Of a stretch of DNA of 64,000 nucleotides, positions 1-10,408 are shown one piece after another (the stretch's first letter is position 1; every line of letters starts with the position of its first letter). Position numbers and translations under genes: made by a program. The notes below the pieces were generated by a model, which ran no database searches, had not been told where the DNA came from, and was given only the letters and a program-made list of their open reading frames with translations. The stretch is taken from contig CM037876.1 of assembly GCA_021292165.1 (NCBI GenBank), positions 315,794,803-315,858,802 of the forward strand, read 5' to 3'. This DNA comes from Shinisaurus crocodilurus. Taxonomy: Eukaryota; Chordata; Lepidosauria; Squamata; Shinisauridae.

Positions 1-1053
1 AAGAGGAGGAGGGTGATAGCAGCTGGTGGCAATGGTGGTGAGAAGGTGGACTGCCTGCGGAAGGGCCCCCACTCAGGGTGTCTTGCCCAAGGGCCCCAAA
101 AAACCCGGAGCTGGCACTGCGTGGAGGTCTTCTTTGGCACCTGCGCTGGCTGTATTTATGCCGCACACATTTTTTTCGGGCTCCCTCTCAGAGCATGTGT
201 GTGGTGCCACCACCACTCCCTCGAAGCGGGCCTTTCCCACACGGAGCCCTTGGCCTGACCTTTTAGTCCCCCCTCGTTAGAGCAGGGATGACGGGCCTTT
301 TGGAGACACGTTTCCCCGTGGGTGAGCCCTGGAGGAGGGCCGTATTCCTGAGGTGGGCAGGGTCGTGTGGGAAGGCGGGCGGGGCCAGAGCCCAAAGTGG
401 GCGGGGCATTCACATCCATAGCACACTCCCGCACACATGTGCACACGCAGCCCCCTGGGTCATCTGAGCTGCGGGTCGGGAGGCCGCAGGGAGGGCGAGG
501 CTTCAGTGTCACCCCGCACGTGACCTTCTTTCTCCCACCGCTCAGCCTCCTCAGCTAATCCACAAAACAGCGGAGGAAAGGGGGGAAGAGGAGGCCGTGT
601 AGAGTCCCCTTTTCACCGCTCCCTCCACTGAGCAGCGCAAGGCGGGGCATCGCGGGAAGCGGGTGGAGCTTTGGATCTCCCTCCCTCCACATTGCTCAGC
701 TGAGCAATGGGGAAGCAACAGAGAAGTGGGGGGCGGCGGGCGGGGGGAGCCCAGCAGGCGGCCGGTGAGCCGGGTGGGGGGCCCAAACGGGGCTGCTGCC
801 TGTGCTCTCTTGGCTGCCCTTTTGGACCGAGGCTGAGGCAGAGCCCTTTGCACCCTCCATCCTGCACATGTGTGGGCAGATGGGCTCGAAGAAGGAGCTG
901 GATCCTGCCTGCTGCTTCGGATACTCCTTATTAAGGGGCCCATGTTGAAGGACAGAGATGTTCTGGGGAGGCAGCATGGCTCAGGGCGGGGGCACAGGGT
1001 GGGGTGTCCCTGTTTCAGATGGGGAACCTGGCATGAGGGGTAGGGGGCCTTTC
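1..1053. other. GC-rich flank, no gene recognised
   Basis: I see no repeat or protein family that I recognise here. The sequence is GC-rich with several CpGs between about 360 and 830, including two GC-box-like GGGCGGGG motifs near 375-406. A CpG-rich promoter is possible, but no exon, start codon context or splice site supports one. The open frames here are low-complexity, and antisense frames of similar length exist. Confidence 0.35.
690..709. repeat. Perfect 20-bp palindrome
   Basis: The two halves centred on CAGCTG at 697-702 are exact reverse complements over 20 bases. The centre is an E-box, and the flanks read TGCTCA/TGAGCA, which resembles a Maf/bZIP half-site arrangement. A binding-site role is inference only. 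Confidence 0.6.
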
Positions 1054-1600
1054 TGTTGGGTTTTGCATAGGCAGAACAAGATTACCACCTGACATCGAGA
1101 TTATCACCTGACCTGGTGGGTGTCACTTGAGTTCAAGTACTACAAGGTCTTTGGTCACGAGACATAGTCTCGAGGTGATGTGACTCAGCAACCTTGAACA
1201 GGTTTTAGCAGATCAACATGTTGATGAATGGGTTGTACAACTGGGGTGAGTAATATCCTATTTATAAGTGCAGGGTCTGTGGTATAAAAGCTAACACAGT
1301 TGCTGATAGCTTCACTTCCTCTTCACCTCTCTTCTCTGCTGCTTGCTCATCTCGACACGACATGTGTATTGTTCTTGGACTTCACTTCATCTAGCCTTAC
1401 CACTGGGGTACTGGATTTGTATCTGCAATGATGTAGTGAGTAGAGATGCATTGATTGCCTTAATCCCATGTAATTGGGTCTTACAAATAAACTCTTTAAT
1501 CTTTATTAACTGCTATTATTTCCTCCTTCCGCCTGCATGACTGGGACTGAGGGTCATTGGCTAGGGGAGCTTTTGAACCCGGGTCAGTCCAGCTCTCACA
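1054..1600 (+). mobile_element. Solo LTR, 547 bp, TSD CTTTC
   Basis: The segment starts TGTTGGG and ends CTCTCACA, so it has TG...CA termini. It is flanked by the identical 5-mer CTTTC at 1049-1053 and 1601-1605. It holds a TATA box (TATAAAAG, 1283-1290), a CT-rich stretch around 1315-1345, and an AATAAA signal at 1486-1491, all in order on the plus strand as expected for U3-R-U5. No internal region or second LTR is present, so it is a recombined solo LTR. A 5-bp duplication fits Ty3/Gypsy or some ERV classes; no coding sequence remains to decide. Confidence 0.85.
1283..1290 (+). promoter_or_regulatory. LTR TATA box
   Basis: TATAAAAG lies about 200 bp upstream of the AATAAA signal within the solo LTR. 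It is the expected core promoter of the lost provirus or retrotransposon. Activity today is unknown. Confidence 0.6.
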
Positions 1601-1741
1601 CTTTCACCCGTTTCCAGTCAGGATCAGGGCTCCTATGCCTGCAGTCTGCACTTGGACAAAAGCTCCCATTTGGATCCATTTGAACTTCCGTGCAATGCAA
1701 ACTGCAGGCGTTCCCCCAGGCCCCTGGACGGCCGGGCTTCG

Positions 1742-1870
1742 GAGAATCCTAGAATCGTAGAGCCGGAAGCCAGGGGCCTAAAAGGCCACCGAGTCCAACC
1801 CCTGCTCAGTGCAGGAGAACAGATGTGGGCAGCCCAGGCAGTCGCCCGTCCAAGCACTGACCCGGCTCCA
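1742..1870 (-). mobile_element. Old SINE copy: 5S-like head with CR1-like tail
   Basis: On the minus strand, a diverged 5S-like segment (GGACGGGCGACTGCC at about 1843-1857) precedes a CR1-type 3' tail containing TTGGACTCGGTGGCC and ending near GATTCTAGGATTC. The same arrangement occurs in the better preserved copies at 36425-36597 and 40301-40468. This copy is much more diverged. Confidence 0.45.
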
Positions 1871-2079
1871 ACTCCAAGTGCCAGCATTGTGTGCTCGTAG
1901 CAAGGGGCAAAGTGTTAAAGCCCCCCTAGCCAATGCCAGGGTCCCAGTCTGGACTGGGCTCACCAGAACAAGGTTGTACTCCGGGGCGAGCCACATGATG
2001 AATGCCCCACATAGTTCAGCCCTCGGTCCCGGCTACGTTCCGAAATAGGCGCTTCAGTTCTGCAAGTTGAGCAAAAAAG

Positions 2080-2160
2080 CAGGGCTGGGAGGACCTTTAA
2101 CCTGAGACGCTTGTGGAGCTGCGGCCAGTCAGAGTAGATCATACTGGGAGAGATAAGGGT
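2080..2160 (+). mobile_element. tRNA-derived SINE, body fragment
   Basis: The piece GGCCAGTCAGAGTAGATCAT and its flanks match the body of the tRNA-head SINE seen at 23611, 35587, 40667 and 60743 (there read on the opposite strand). The tRNA head itself is not clear in this copy. Confidence 0.45.
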
Positions 2161-2340
2161 GTGCAACCCCCCCGCAGCCTATGGGTTTCATGCTGCCCTC
2201 CAAGGCCTTCAGTGTGCCCCCTCCCCGTGGGGCTAAGCCTCTCTCTTCCCCCTTCCCCAGTGATTGTGATATAGATCAATCTTCTCTTGGCACTGCTGGC
2301 AGTGAGGAAAGAGTGATCCGTATCAGGATCTCTGCAATGC

Positions 2341-2382
2341 GTGTGTGTGTGTGTGTGTGCGTGCGTGTGTGTGTGTGTGCGC
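2341..2382. repeat. (GT)n microsatellite
   Basis: A run of GT dinucleotides is interrupted by GC steps at about 2360. It is a typical vertebrate microsatellite, likely length-polymorphic. Confidence 0.9.
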
Positions 2383-2796
2383 GTCTGCAGACTCCAACCC
2401 CCCTCCCCCGAGCCAGCGTGACATGCAGCCCTTGAGGGCCAAAAAGGTTGTGCCCTCCTGGCCTAGATGGACCCTGTGTCAGTTCAAAATCTCTCTTCTC
2501 TATTTACAAAGTCAAAGCTACTTTTAGATAAATGTCCAGAGCTCTAATGTGCTCAAGAGAGATGAATGCGGTGTCGAGCTATAGCACGGATCATGTCGCT
2601 TTGCAGAGAAACAGTGGTTTTGCCAGTTTTCTCCCCAGGTGATAAAAAGAGGGGGGGGGGAATAAAAGCAAGAGGCAAACTCAGGCTTTGAAACTGCTGT
2701 TGCTATTGGGTTGTAGCCGGAGGTGGCTGAAATGAACCTTTCTTAGCCATTGGCTCAGCTACTCAGCAGAGTGAACAGACCAAGCGTTCTGTAAAA

Positions 2797-2827
2797 ACCA
2801 CCACCACCACCACCACCACCACCACCA
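2797..2827. repeat. (ACC)n microsatellite
   Basis: About ten perfect ACC repeats. Confidence 0.9.
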
Positions 2828-3192
2828 GGAGACCTCCTTGGGGCAGAGGAGAGGTCATGTGCTCTTGGCGTAAAAGGGGTCCAACAGAGAAGGGGCTTGG
2901 CAGTACCGTTGAGGCGCAGTTGGTCAAATGGTTTGTTAGACCTGGCAGCATAGGAAGATGCCTGGGTAGGAGCGGCACATGAGCGAGCGAAGGGCGAACG
3001 GGGGAAAGAGAAAACACTGCACTAAACAGCAGGTCTACCGACAGGGGAGCAAGACGCCCGCCACGCCCCCCTCCTGCCAGCCCGCAAAGCCCCTGCCTCT
3101 TGCCCCCTCCTCTCCTGTCACTGTCACCCCTGAACCTCTCCTTTCTTCTTCAGATGCTGATGGCTCCCCCTTCAACTCCTGCATGTTTTCTC

Positions 3193-3221
3193 ATGATGAT
3201 GATGATGATGATGATGATGAT
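3193..3221. repeat. (GAT)n microsatellite
   Basis: About nine perfect ATG/GAT repeats. They are followed by a TTTATTTGTATCCCACC segment (to about 3280) that resembles the dispersed repeat tails at 24735, 42758 and 48545. Confidence 0.85.
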
Positions 3222-3283
3222 ATTGATATTTATTTGTATCCCACCTTTTCCCTAGCACTGGGACCCAAGGCAGACAATATACA

Positions 3284-4053
3284 TGTGAAGGATCAGCACC
3301 TGGATCCTTTGCGTGAGTTCGGCACTTAACGGGTTAACCAGTGCAGCGTTACAGCCCGTACAAGCGAAAGAAACTACCTAAGAGGTTTCTCACAAACAAA
3401 AGGAAACTCAGCCTTTGAACTGCCAAATAAGGCTTTTATTTATTTACACAGGATATGGAGCGGAACTAACAGCTTTCTAGGAAATACTACAACGTCAATA
3501 AGACCTGACGTGACCTTTAAGTTTATCAATGACAGGCTCCCAGGCTAGCGCATTTGGATTAGTCAGTTACCTTAGATCAGAGACGTCACACTAGTCAGTT
3601 TCAGCCTAACTCCGGGTCTGTCCGATCCGGGGAAGGAAACAGCTTACTCCAGCCGCTGCTGGAGGGTGGTTCGTACTCAAAAGTACCCTGGGTTCCCAAC
3701 AACCAATAAAAGGAGGGGAGAGGGGTTTTCTACCTCTGTGTTTCCCGCTCTCCCGCCCCTTAGGTCAGGTGGGGCTATTGCCTGCCCCTTCGTGTCAGGT
3801 GGGCTTATTCCTGCCCGGGAAGAAGGTGACGTATTGGATACTTTACAGCTCTTTGAGACTGCCCTGTTAGATTGATGGTCTTGATGGTCCTTTCCTGGGT
3901 TTTGTGGATTACAAGCGAGATCCTCCATTGCTGGAATGCCGGTCTGTCTGGCGGCTTCCCTGTAACCCAATCTCCCCTTCTCGCCCCCCTCCCCTGGAGG
4001 ACGGAGACTGGTGTGTGCGTGTACATGTATACTTGTGTCAGGCTTTCTCCACA
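3284..4053 (-). repeat. 3' LTR of the Gmr1-like element
   Basis: It begins TGTGAAGG and ends TTTCTCCACA as displayed. It is almost identical to the 7233-8002 copy. The differences I noted are mostly transitions, for example at the CGGCACTT/CGGCGCTT site near the start. A minus-strand AATAAA sits in the TTTATTTATTT block near 3434-3446. Confidence 0.93.
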
Positions 4054-4064
4054 CCCTTCCCTTT
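4054..4064 (-). other. Polypurine tract
   Basis: On the minus strand AAAGGGAAGGG directly abuts the 3' LTR. This is the expected plus-strand primer site for reverse transcription. Confidence 0.75.
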
Positions 4065-4103
4065 GAAGAAAGATGGCATTGGGCCCACCACCCCAATCCC
4101 TAT

Positions 4104-5130
4104 CTAACTGTCTCCCACTGAGAAAGCCAGGGACAACCCATCTGCCACTATGTTGTCCTTGCCCTTGATGTGTTCCAGTGAAAAATCAAAATCTTGCAGG
4201 GCTAAGCTCCACCGCAGTAACTTCTGGTTGGATCCTTTCACCCTGTCCAACCAACACAAGGGGGAATGGTCGGTCTGCTGCTGCGCCGCCTCTCGCACCT
4301 CCCGAAGGACAGTTTGAAGATGTTGCATGAAGGCATGAACCGGCATGGAAGGTTCTGCTGCAACCCCCTCCCATTCCGCCCACAAAAGGACCAAAGGTCC
4401 CCTTAGTTCCCTCCCAAACATCAACTCGTTGGGGGAGAATCCCAGGCTCTCCTGGGGGGAGTCCCGGTATGCAAACAACAGGTAGGGGAGCGCTTGATCC
4501 CAAGTCCCAGGATGCTTAGCCGCGTAGGCTCGGATCATTTTTTCCAAAGTCTGGTTGAACCGCTCCACCAGCCCATTAGTCTCATGATGATAGGGCACCG
4601 AAGTTAGGTGCTCCACACACCCCAATTCCCACATCTTTTTAAACAATTTGGACACGAATCCCGCGCCACAGTCCGAAACCACCGTGCGGGGCATTCCTAA
4701 GCGGGCAAAAAGAGAGAGGAGAGTCTTAGCCAGGCTAGTAGCAGAGATGGAGGCTAGGGCAAAAGCCTCGGCATAACGAGTGGCAAAGTCAATGACAGTC
4801 AGTATGAACTTCTTCCCCGTCTTGGTGGGGGGATTCAAGGGTCCCACAATGTCCAACCCTATTCTCTCAAAGGGGGTGCCCACTATGGGTAGGGGTTGAA
4901 GGGGGGCTTTCGGGTGGCCCCGGTTGTGTCCCACCCACTGACAGACATCACAGGACCGACAGTACTCGTTGACTTCGTTCGCCACCATGGGTCAGTAAAA
5001 ACCTTCTGTCACTCTGGCAAGTGTCCGCTTTTGTCCCAAGTGCCCCCCCAGGCTACATCATGGGCTAACTGCAGTACAGCCTGGCGATACTTGGAGGGCA
5101 CAACTAATTGCCTTTCGTGACTGGAGACCA
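4104..5130 (-). pseudogene. Integrase joined to an RNase H tail, broken N-terminus
   Basis: The main open part (4104-4988, 294 codons) carries an integrase core. The second pair of the HHCC zinc site is YCRSCDVC (residues 9-16). The catalytic triad is intact: D46 in GLDIVGPL, D106 in VVSDCGAG and E142 in LVERFN, with 35 residues between the last two. The upstream HHCC half is recognisable to about 5130, but a one-base slip in a G run near 5045 and a TGA near 4996 cut it off. From residue 239 the frame switches family to an RNase H C-terminal segment (TDHSPLCWL ... NIVADGLS, D283), ending at residue 294. The integrase C-terminal domain, all of RT and most of RNase H are absent, consistent with one internal deletion. 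Not functional as it stands. Confidence 0.85.
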
Positions 5131-5197
5131 AGTTCCGTTTTTGGGCTAAACTCCCTGTAAAGGGCCCCCGCTTCCCACAAGAACCTCTCTGACAGGT

Positions 5198-7048
5198 CTA
5201 CTGCCCCACATGCTTGGCTGGCCCGATCCCGGCATTCTTGGACGGGTCATGCCGCTGTTCTTCCTGGAAAGCCTTTTGAGTCCCAAAATCTCGGGCCATT
5301 GGGGTGAACCCCCCTTGGCCATCCTCCTTAACCGGAGCCGGGGGAGGCGGCAACGAACGTTTGACTGCTGGTGCCGCTTTAGCGCGACTGGGTTTGAGAG
5401 TCGGGGAACTGGGAGGCTGCGGGGCAGGGGCTTGTCTGGCTTGACGACGTGTCACTACCCCCACCTTGACCTGGGCAGCCCGGAACGCTATGTCGTTCCC
5501 AATAATGATCCCCCACTCTTGCTTCCCATGCACTATGACATCCACCTCCCCTTCCCATCCCCTGTACTTGACCCAAACCCGGGCGAGGGGTACAGCTATG
5601 TTGGGAGAGTTATAAGGTTTTATGGCGCAGGTGCGCCCTTTTAGCATCTGGCTCTTCTTTACCTTACTCCGAGGTAAAGCAGTAATGTCCGCCCCGGTGT
5701 CCCTATACCCCACATGGGAAACATTGTTCACAGAGATGGACTCACAGAATTTGTTCTGGCTCCAACGCAGTTGCTCGGGAGATGCAATTTTCATCAGAGA
5801 TGCTTGTGAGATGGCCCCAAGGGAATGCTGTCCTCCGCTTAACAGGGGCTGTGCCACATCCGCCGTTACTTCCTCCAGGGATGAGACCGACTGCTGGTCC
5901 TCCTCCTGTTCCTCTGGCTGCCGGGTCTCGGGAGCGAGCACCCTTCCCACTTTGCCTGGGTTTGTTTTGGGGTTGCGGTTCTTCGCGAGGAGTTTGGGGC
6001 AACTTCTCTTGAGGTGACCCGGTTCTTTACAATAAAAACAGCCACTGGTGCTGGTGTTGGGGCTCTCCTTGGGCTTACTTGGGGCTCCCTCCTGAGGTCT
6101 GGGGTTGCCCTTCTCCGCGCCCCCTCTGGCCCCGTTCCGACTGGGATTGCCCCCCTTGGCTCCCTTGGGCTGCCGATACAGCCCCATCTGATCCGCCAGT
6201 TTGCCCATTTCCCGACAGTTTGGGGGATCCCGGTCTCGCACGGCCGTGGCCAAATCCTCCGGAATAGTGGCACAGAACTGTTCCTGGATCAGGAGCTCCC
6301 GTACCTCTGCCAAGGTGGTCCTCCCGGTAGCCCCGATCCACGCATCCCAAACCTTCCCCAGATGCGCCATCCAGGAGGCATACGTGTTCCCTGGGGAGGG
6401 CTGCCTGTAAAGAAATTTACGGCGACAGTGTTCGGCTGTGAGGGCAAAACGCTCCCTCACAGCTTCCTTGAATGCAGCATAGTCCAAGGGGGCAGTTTGG
6501 GTATGAATGCCTAAGAGATCGGCCAGCTCCCCGCTGACCTGTGTCCGCAAGGCGGACATCCTTAAATTGTCCGGCACCCTTTGTTCCTGGCAGGCGGCTT
6601 CAAACAGTGTGAAAAAGATCAACACATCCTGCCCAGGTTTGTAGTTGGGAAACTGTTTCCTGTCCCATTTGGGGGTCGGAGTGCTCCCGCTCTGGGGTGG
6701 AGTGGATCCCCCCCCTCCAGTGCCCTCGGTCAGCCTCGCTAATTCCAGCTGCATCTGTAGTGCCGCTTGCTGATGCTTGATCATCTCCTGCTGATGTCAC
6801 ATCACCTCCCTGGTCTGTTGCCAATTCAGGTTGGGGAAGAGAGCATCCAAATCTTCCCCTCCTATGGCTCCACCAGCAACCCCTCCGTCGAGGTCCTCCT
6901 CCAACCCGGGCTCTATCCTGTCGCCTCTCCTGAGGCTGCTTGTTAAGCTGGGGCGGCCCCACTGTTTGGGTCCCTGCCCGGCCAGCAAGGATGAGGGGGC
7001 TCCCTCCCCCTCTTGGTGTTTAGTCTTCGGCTGCACAGTCCACTCCAT
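5198..7048 (-). pseudogene. Gag-protease polyprotein with one in-frame stop
   Basis: A single frame runs from a Met at 7048 to a stop at 5198, about 616 codons, interrupted only by a TGA at 6797-6799. Numbering from the Met at 6784, residues about 120-200 resemble the SCAN fold, with LLIQEQFCATIPEDL followed by a helix ending KLADQM. SCAN domains are known to derive from the capsid C-terminal domain of Gmr1-like elements. A CCHC zinc knuckle (CFYCKEPGHLKRSC) lies at 249-262. A retropepsin motif DTGAD lies at 362-366, with IIIGNDIAF downstream as the second conserved strand. A proline-rich tail follows. Gag packages the RNA and the aspartic protease processes the polyprotein. With the internal stop the copy is probably dead. 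Confidence 0.88.
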
Positions 7049-7211
7049 TGTGGAGACCTGGCTCCCCTCTCCTCTTGGGGTCTTTGGACTGCTCCCTAGC
7101 TCTAGTTGTTTTGGCTAAGGCTATTCATTTTGCTTTTTCCTGACTACTTCCCAGCAATCCGCTAGCCTGCCCTAGACCCTGTTAGTTCCGTCCGTTAACT
7201 ATAGTTTCCAA

Positions 7212-7232
7212 TTGTCCCGTCGTCTGCCACCA
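7212..7232 (-). other. Primer-binding site
   Basis: Immediately downstream of the 5' LTR the minus strand reads TGGTGGCAGACGACGGGAC. The leading TGG pairs with a tRNA CCA end, and the first nine bases would pair with an acceptor ending CUGCCACCA, as in some leucine tRNAs. The tRNA identity is tentative. Confidence 0.6.
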
Positions 7233-8002
7233 TGTGAAGGATCAGCACCTGGATCCTTTGCGTGAGTTCGGCGCTTAACGGGTTAACCAGTGCAGCGTTA
7301 CAGCCCGTACAAGTGAAAGAAACTACCTAAGAGGTTTCTCACAAACAAAAGGAAACTCAGCCTTTGAACTGCCAAATAAGGCTTTTATTTATTTACACAG
7401 GATATGGAGCAGAACTAACAGCTTTCTAGGAAATACTACAACGTCAATAAGACCTGACGTGACCTTTAAGTTTATCAATGACAGGCTCCCAGGCTAGCGC
7501 ATTTGGATTAGTCAGTTACCTTAGATCAGAGACGTCACGCTAGTCAGTTTCAGCCTAACTCCGGGTCTGTCCGATCCGGGGAAGGAAACAGCTTACTCCA
7601 GCCGCTGCTGGAGGGTGGTTCGTACTCAAAAGTACCCTGGGTTCCCAACAACCAATAAAAGGAGGGGAGAGGGGTTTTCTACCTCTGTGTTTCCCGCTCT
7701 CCCGCCCCTTAGGTCAGGTGGGGCTATTGCCTGCCCCTTCGTGTCAGGTGGGCTTATTCCTGCCCGGGAAGAAGGTGACGTATTGGATACTTTACAGCTC
7801 TTTGAGGCTGCCCTGTTAGGTTGATGGTCTTGATGGTCCTTTCCTGGGTTTTGTGGATTACAAGCGAGATCCTCCATTGCTGGAATGCCGGTCTGTCTGG
7901 CGGCTTCCCTGTAACCCAATCTCCCCTTCTCGCCCCCCTCCCCTGGAGGACGGAGACTGGTGTGTGCGTGTACATGTATACTCGTGTCAGGCTTTCTCCA
8001 CA
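7233..8002 (-). repeat. 5' LTR of the Gmr1-like element
   Basis: Same 770-bp length and TG...CA termini as the other LTR. As the upstream LTR on the minus strand it would drive transcription of the element. ATACA follows it at 8003-8007. Confidence 0.93.
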
Positions 8003-8099
8003 ATACATAATATAAAATGCAGCGACACACATATACACATGTGCACACGTACCAGTACGGGTGCAATGGGGCCACCAGTTTTATATTGGGCTACAGTGT

Positions 8100-8740
8100 C
8101 TTCATGGATGTTTTTTCAGTTCAGAAGACCTACCAAACCATCCATAATACCCATTTGTAGGGATATATGAGAAATTCCCTTCAGTTAATTTTTGACCAGA
8201 ATTTGCCAAGTTTGTACCTCCTGGAACTGAACGTGGACCCAAATGCAGTCTGTGATTGGAGCCTGAACTTTTCTGAGCTTGTGAAATGATTTGCAGAACC
8301 AAAGAAAAATGTGTTAGAAATATGTGTACATTTGGAAAATGCGCATGAAAATTTTTTACATACTTCTGAAAAATGCGCACAAATACACTGATCAATGAGA
8401 GAAAAATGGGTACATTTCAAAAATGGACAAAATTGATGGATACATTTGGAAAATGTATGCAAAAATATGCATGAATTTTCATGTGAAAAGAAATAAAAAG
8501 TTTGCAATCTGATATGGGCACATGCCAGAACAAGCTTTGGGGTGGAATTTGGAGAAAACCTTGGTGAGCTTGAGTTTTGCTGATTTGCACATTCCCACCC
8601 ATTTGAGAAAGCTTGAGCTGTTGACCAGGGCTGAGGTATGGACCGAAGAAGGCATAAGGTGCGCTCTGGAAGTGTCCTGGGTCCATTTCAAAAACACACC
8701 AGCCTTGCTTTTCGCAGCCAGCAGTTAAGATAGAGGTACG
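8100..8740. repeat. Degenerate AT-rich dispersed repeat
   Basis: Motifs such as ACATTTGGAAAATGCGCA and AAAAATGCGCACAAA recur at irregular spacing. A related pattern (TACAAAAATGCATATATT) fills 15200-15400. It looks like an old non-autonomous DNA element, but I see no clear termini. Confidence 0.4.
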
Positions 8741-10017
8741 CATGAAATAGGCTTAGAAAATCTTTTGCACATTAACTTCTGTGATCTCATTGCCTTTTGA
8801 CCAAAGAGCTAGCTTTCTCATTAGAAATTCTGGTTTTGCAAACTAACTTTCCTCTTCAGAAGGGATCCTTTGTATCGGGGTATAATCTGCTTGTGTTTGA
8901 TGTGTCCTCTTTAACTTCTGGGATGAAAGCAGGATTGCTTTCAATGATCCTGCCAGGCTATTTCCTCATCCAGACCAGAACTAATGCAATTCAGGTATGC
9001 TAATATATGAGGGCTAAAATTCAAGGGAAGCCATTATTCATGTCCTGCTATCAGTGCCTCTGCTTTTGAAAAGGGAAAATTGTTGCTAGTATTCAAAGCC
9101 TCCTCTTTAGCCATGAGGACTTTCAAGAAAGTTAAATTTATACCTGTGGAAGAGAAGCCTGGAAATAAAAGCCATATGCAGCTTATATAGACTAGTACAA
9201 TTACTTTCTAATTTGCCCAAGCCATCATTGGCTATGAAATCATTTACAGTGAATCCAATAAGGATAACTTTGAAAGGCAGCGGCCCAGGATTGCCTTTAC
9301 CTTCACTCAGAAGTGGATTATGCCTCTCAAGTCGTTCATGCAGTGAGGGGAGACAGGTTCTTTATGGGGGGGAAAGAAGCCTTTAAGTCCTTCTACTCTT
9401 CTTCTTTAAGTAACGATTATGACTCTGACTTCATGGATTGTTCAAGCAACCATAGTTGCATCTTATGTTAATTTTCTCCCAGCCTGCACCAGCATCTAAT
9501 CAATGCTGCAGATTTTATGGAATAATTTGTTCAGCTCCTGCACGTTTCAGGTTTGCCATTTTGTTCGCTGAGCAAATTCTTAATTATCTCTGGGCAATTG
9601 AAATGCTCGACAAATCCTCGAGCCGTCAAAGTTATTTCTGTGCATAATGTATAAAACTAATCTCATGGGAGGCTATCTGTATTTGAAAGGTTTACTAATG
9701 TCTCCCCTTCCTACCCTGCTCCACTTGCCTTGGCACATATGCTGGTTTTGAAACTTCAAGATGCCTTGAAATCCCAAACGTCATGGGACATTATGACAAA
9801 CAGTGATGCCTCTGGGCTGGCAATCATGGGTGCAGCAAAGTAAAGGTTGACTTTCTCACATGTGTCTCTCTTTTCCTCTGCAGACGGACTGTCATCCCAT
9901 CCTATTCCATCTCCCTAGGATGGTGCTTGAGGGCCTTCTTTGGCTCTGCATGTACTGGTGCAAGTCCATCTGGAGCCAAATGAAGAGAGGCAAGTTCTTA
10001 GCCCTCTTTGGTTAAGA
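8741..10017. other. Repeat-poor, AT-rich interval, no gene seen
   Basis: No ORF, splice pair or known repeat is evident. The part from about 9400 to 9680 contains homeodomain-like AATTA/TAATT cores and few CpGs, and reads like a conserved non-coding element. That needs a cross-species alignment. Confidence 0.35.
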
Positions 10018-10030
10018 ACTATCTGGTACA

Positions 10031-10408
10031 GTAAATCATGTCTACTGTCGCTCTAGAGGGGTGGAAACCATATTGAGATTCAGGGAGGATCTCTTCTGAA
10101 ATAGATAGAAGACGGTTTGCGAGAATCCTAGCAAATATTTTACCTGCGGTAGCTAAGAGAGAAATGCCCCGATAATTTCCACAGTCTGTTCTATCACCCT
10201 TCTTAAAGAGGGTGATAATTATGGCATCCCTGAAGTCTTCTGGGATCTCTTCTCTTATCCAGATTTTTTCGATGAGTTTATGAAGATGTTGTAGAAGTTC
10301 GGGGGGCCCTTCTTTAAAGATTTCAGCAGGAATCCCATCTGGTCCACTAGCTTTGTTATTCATTTGATTAATGGCTGTTATAGAATCCTTTACAGGACCA
10401 TCTTCCAT
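10031..10408 (-). pseudogene. Reverse transcriptase fragment of the inserted LINE
   Basis: The open frame (about 126 codons) holds the N-terminal RT blocks: NKASGPDGIPAE, then LFKKGDRTDCGNYRGISLL and an AGKIFARILANRL helix, then SQYGFHPSRATVDMI. The catalytic FADD region is absent. It belongs to an endonuclease-type LINE whose C-terminus elsewhere in the window carries a C2H2 finger. I cannot settle the clade (RTE-like or Vingi-like). It is part of a dead, rearranged insertion. Confidence 0.75.

Larger units (their letters stand above)
3284..8002 (-). mobile_element. Young Gmr1-like Ty3/Gypsy retrotransposon lacking RT
   Basis: Two 770-bp direct LTRs (3284-4053 and 7233-8002) bound a 3.2-kb interior, and the whole is flanked by the identical 5-mer ATACA (3279-3283 and 8003-8007). 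On the minus strand the order is 5' LTR, primer-binding site, gag-protease, integrase, a short RNase H tail, polypurine tract, 3' LTR. Placing integrase directly after protease and ahead of RNase H is the order known for Gmr1-like elements of deuterostomes, not for canonical Gypsy. The RT and most of RNase H are missing. By eye the LTRs differ at about 7 of 770 positions, so the insertion is recent although its ORFs are broken. Confidence 0.9.

Noticed and set aside
3677..4096. Frames of 139-149 codons in both LTRs (also 7626-8075)
   Set aside because: They repeat because the LTRs are near-identical. LTR sequence is regulatory and the frame has no domain.
3284..8002. Interpreting the LTR element as an endogenous retrovirus
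   Set aside because: No envelope gene, and the integrase-RNase H order, SCAN-like Gag and 5-bp TSD fit Ty3/Gypsy of Gmr1 type better.
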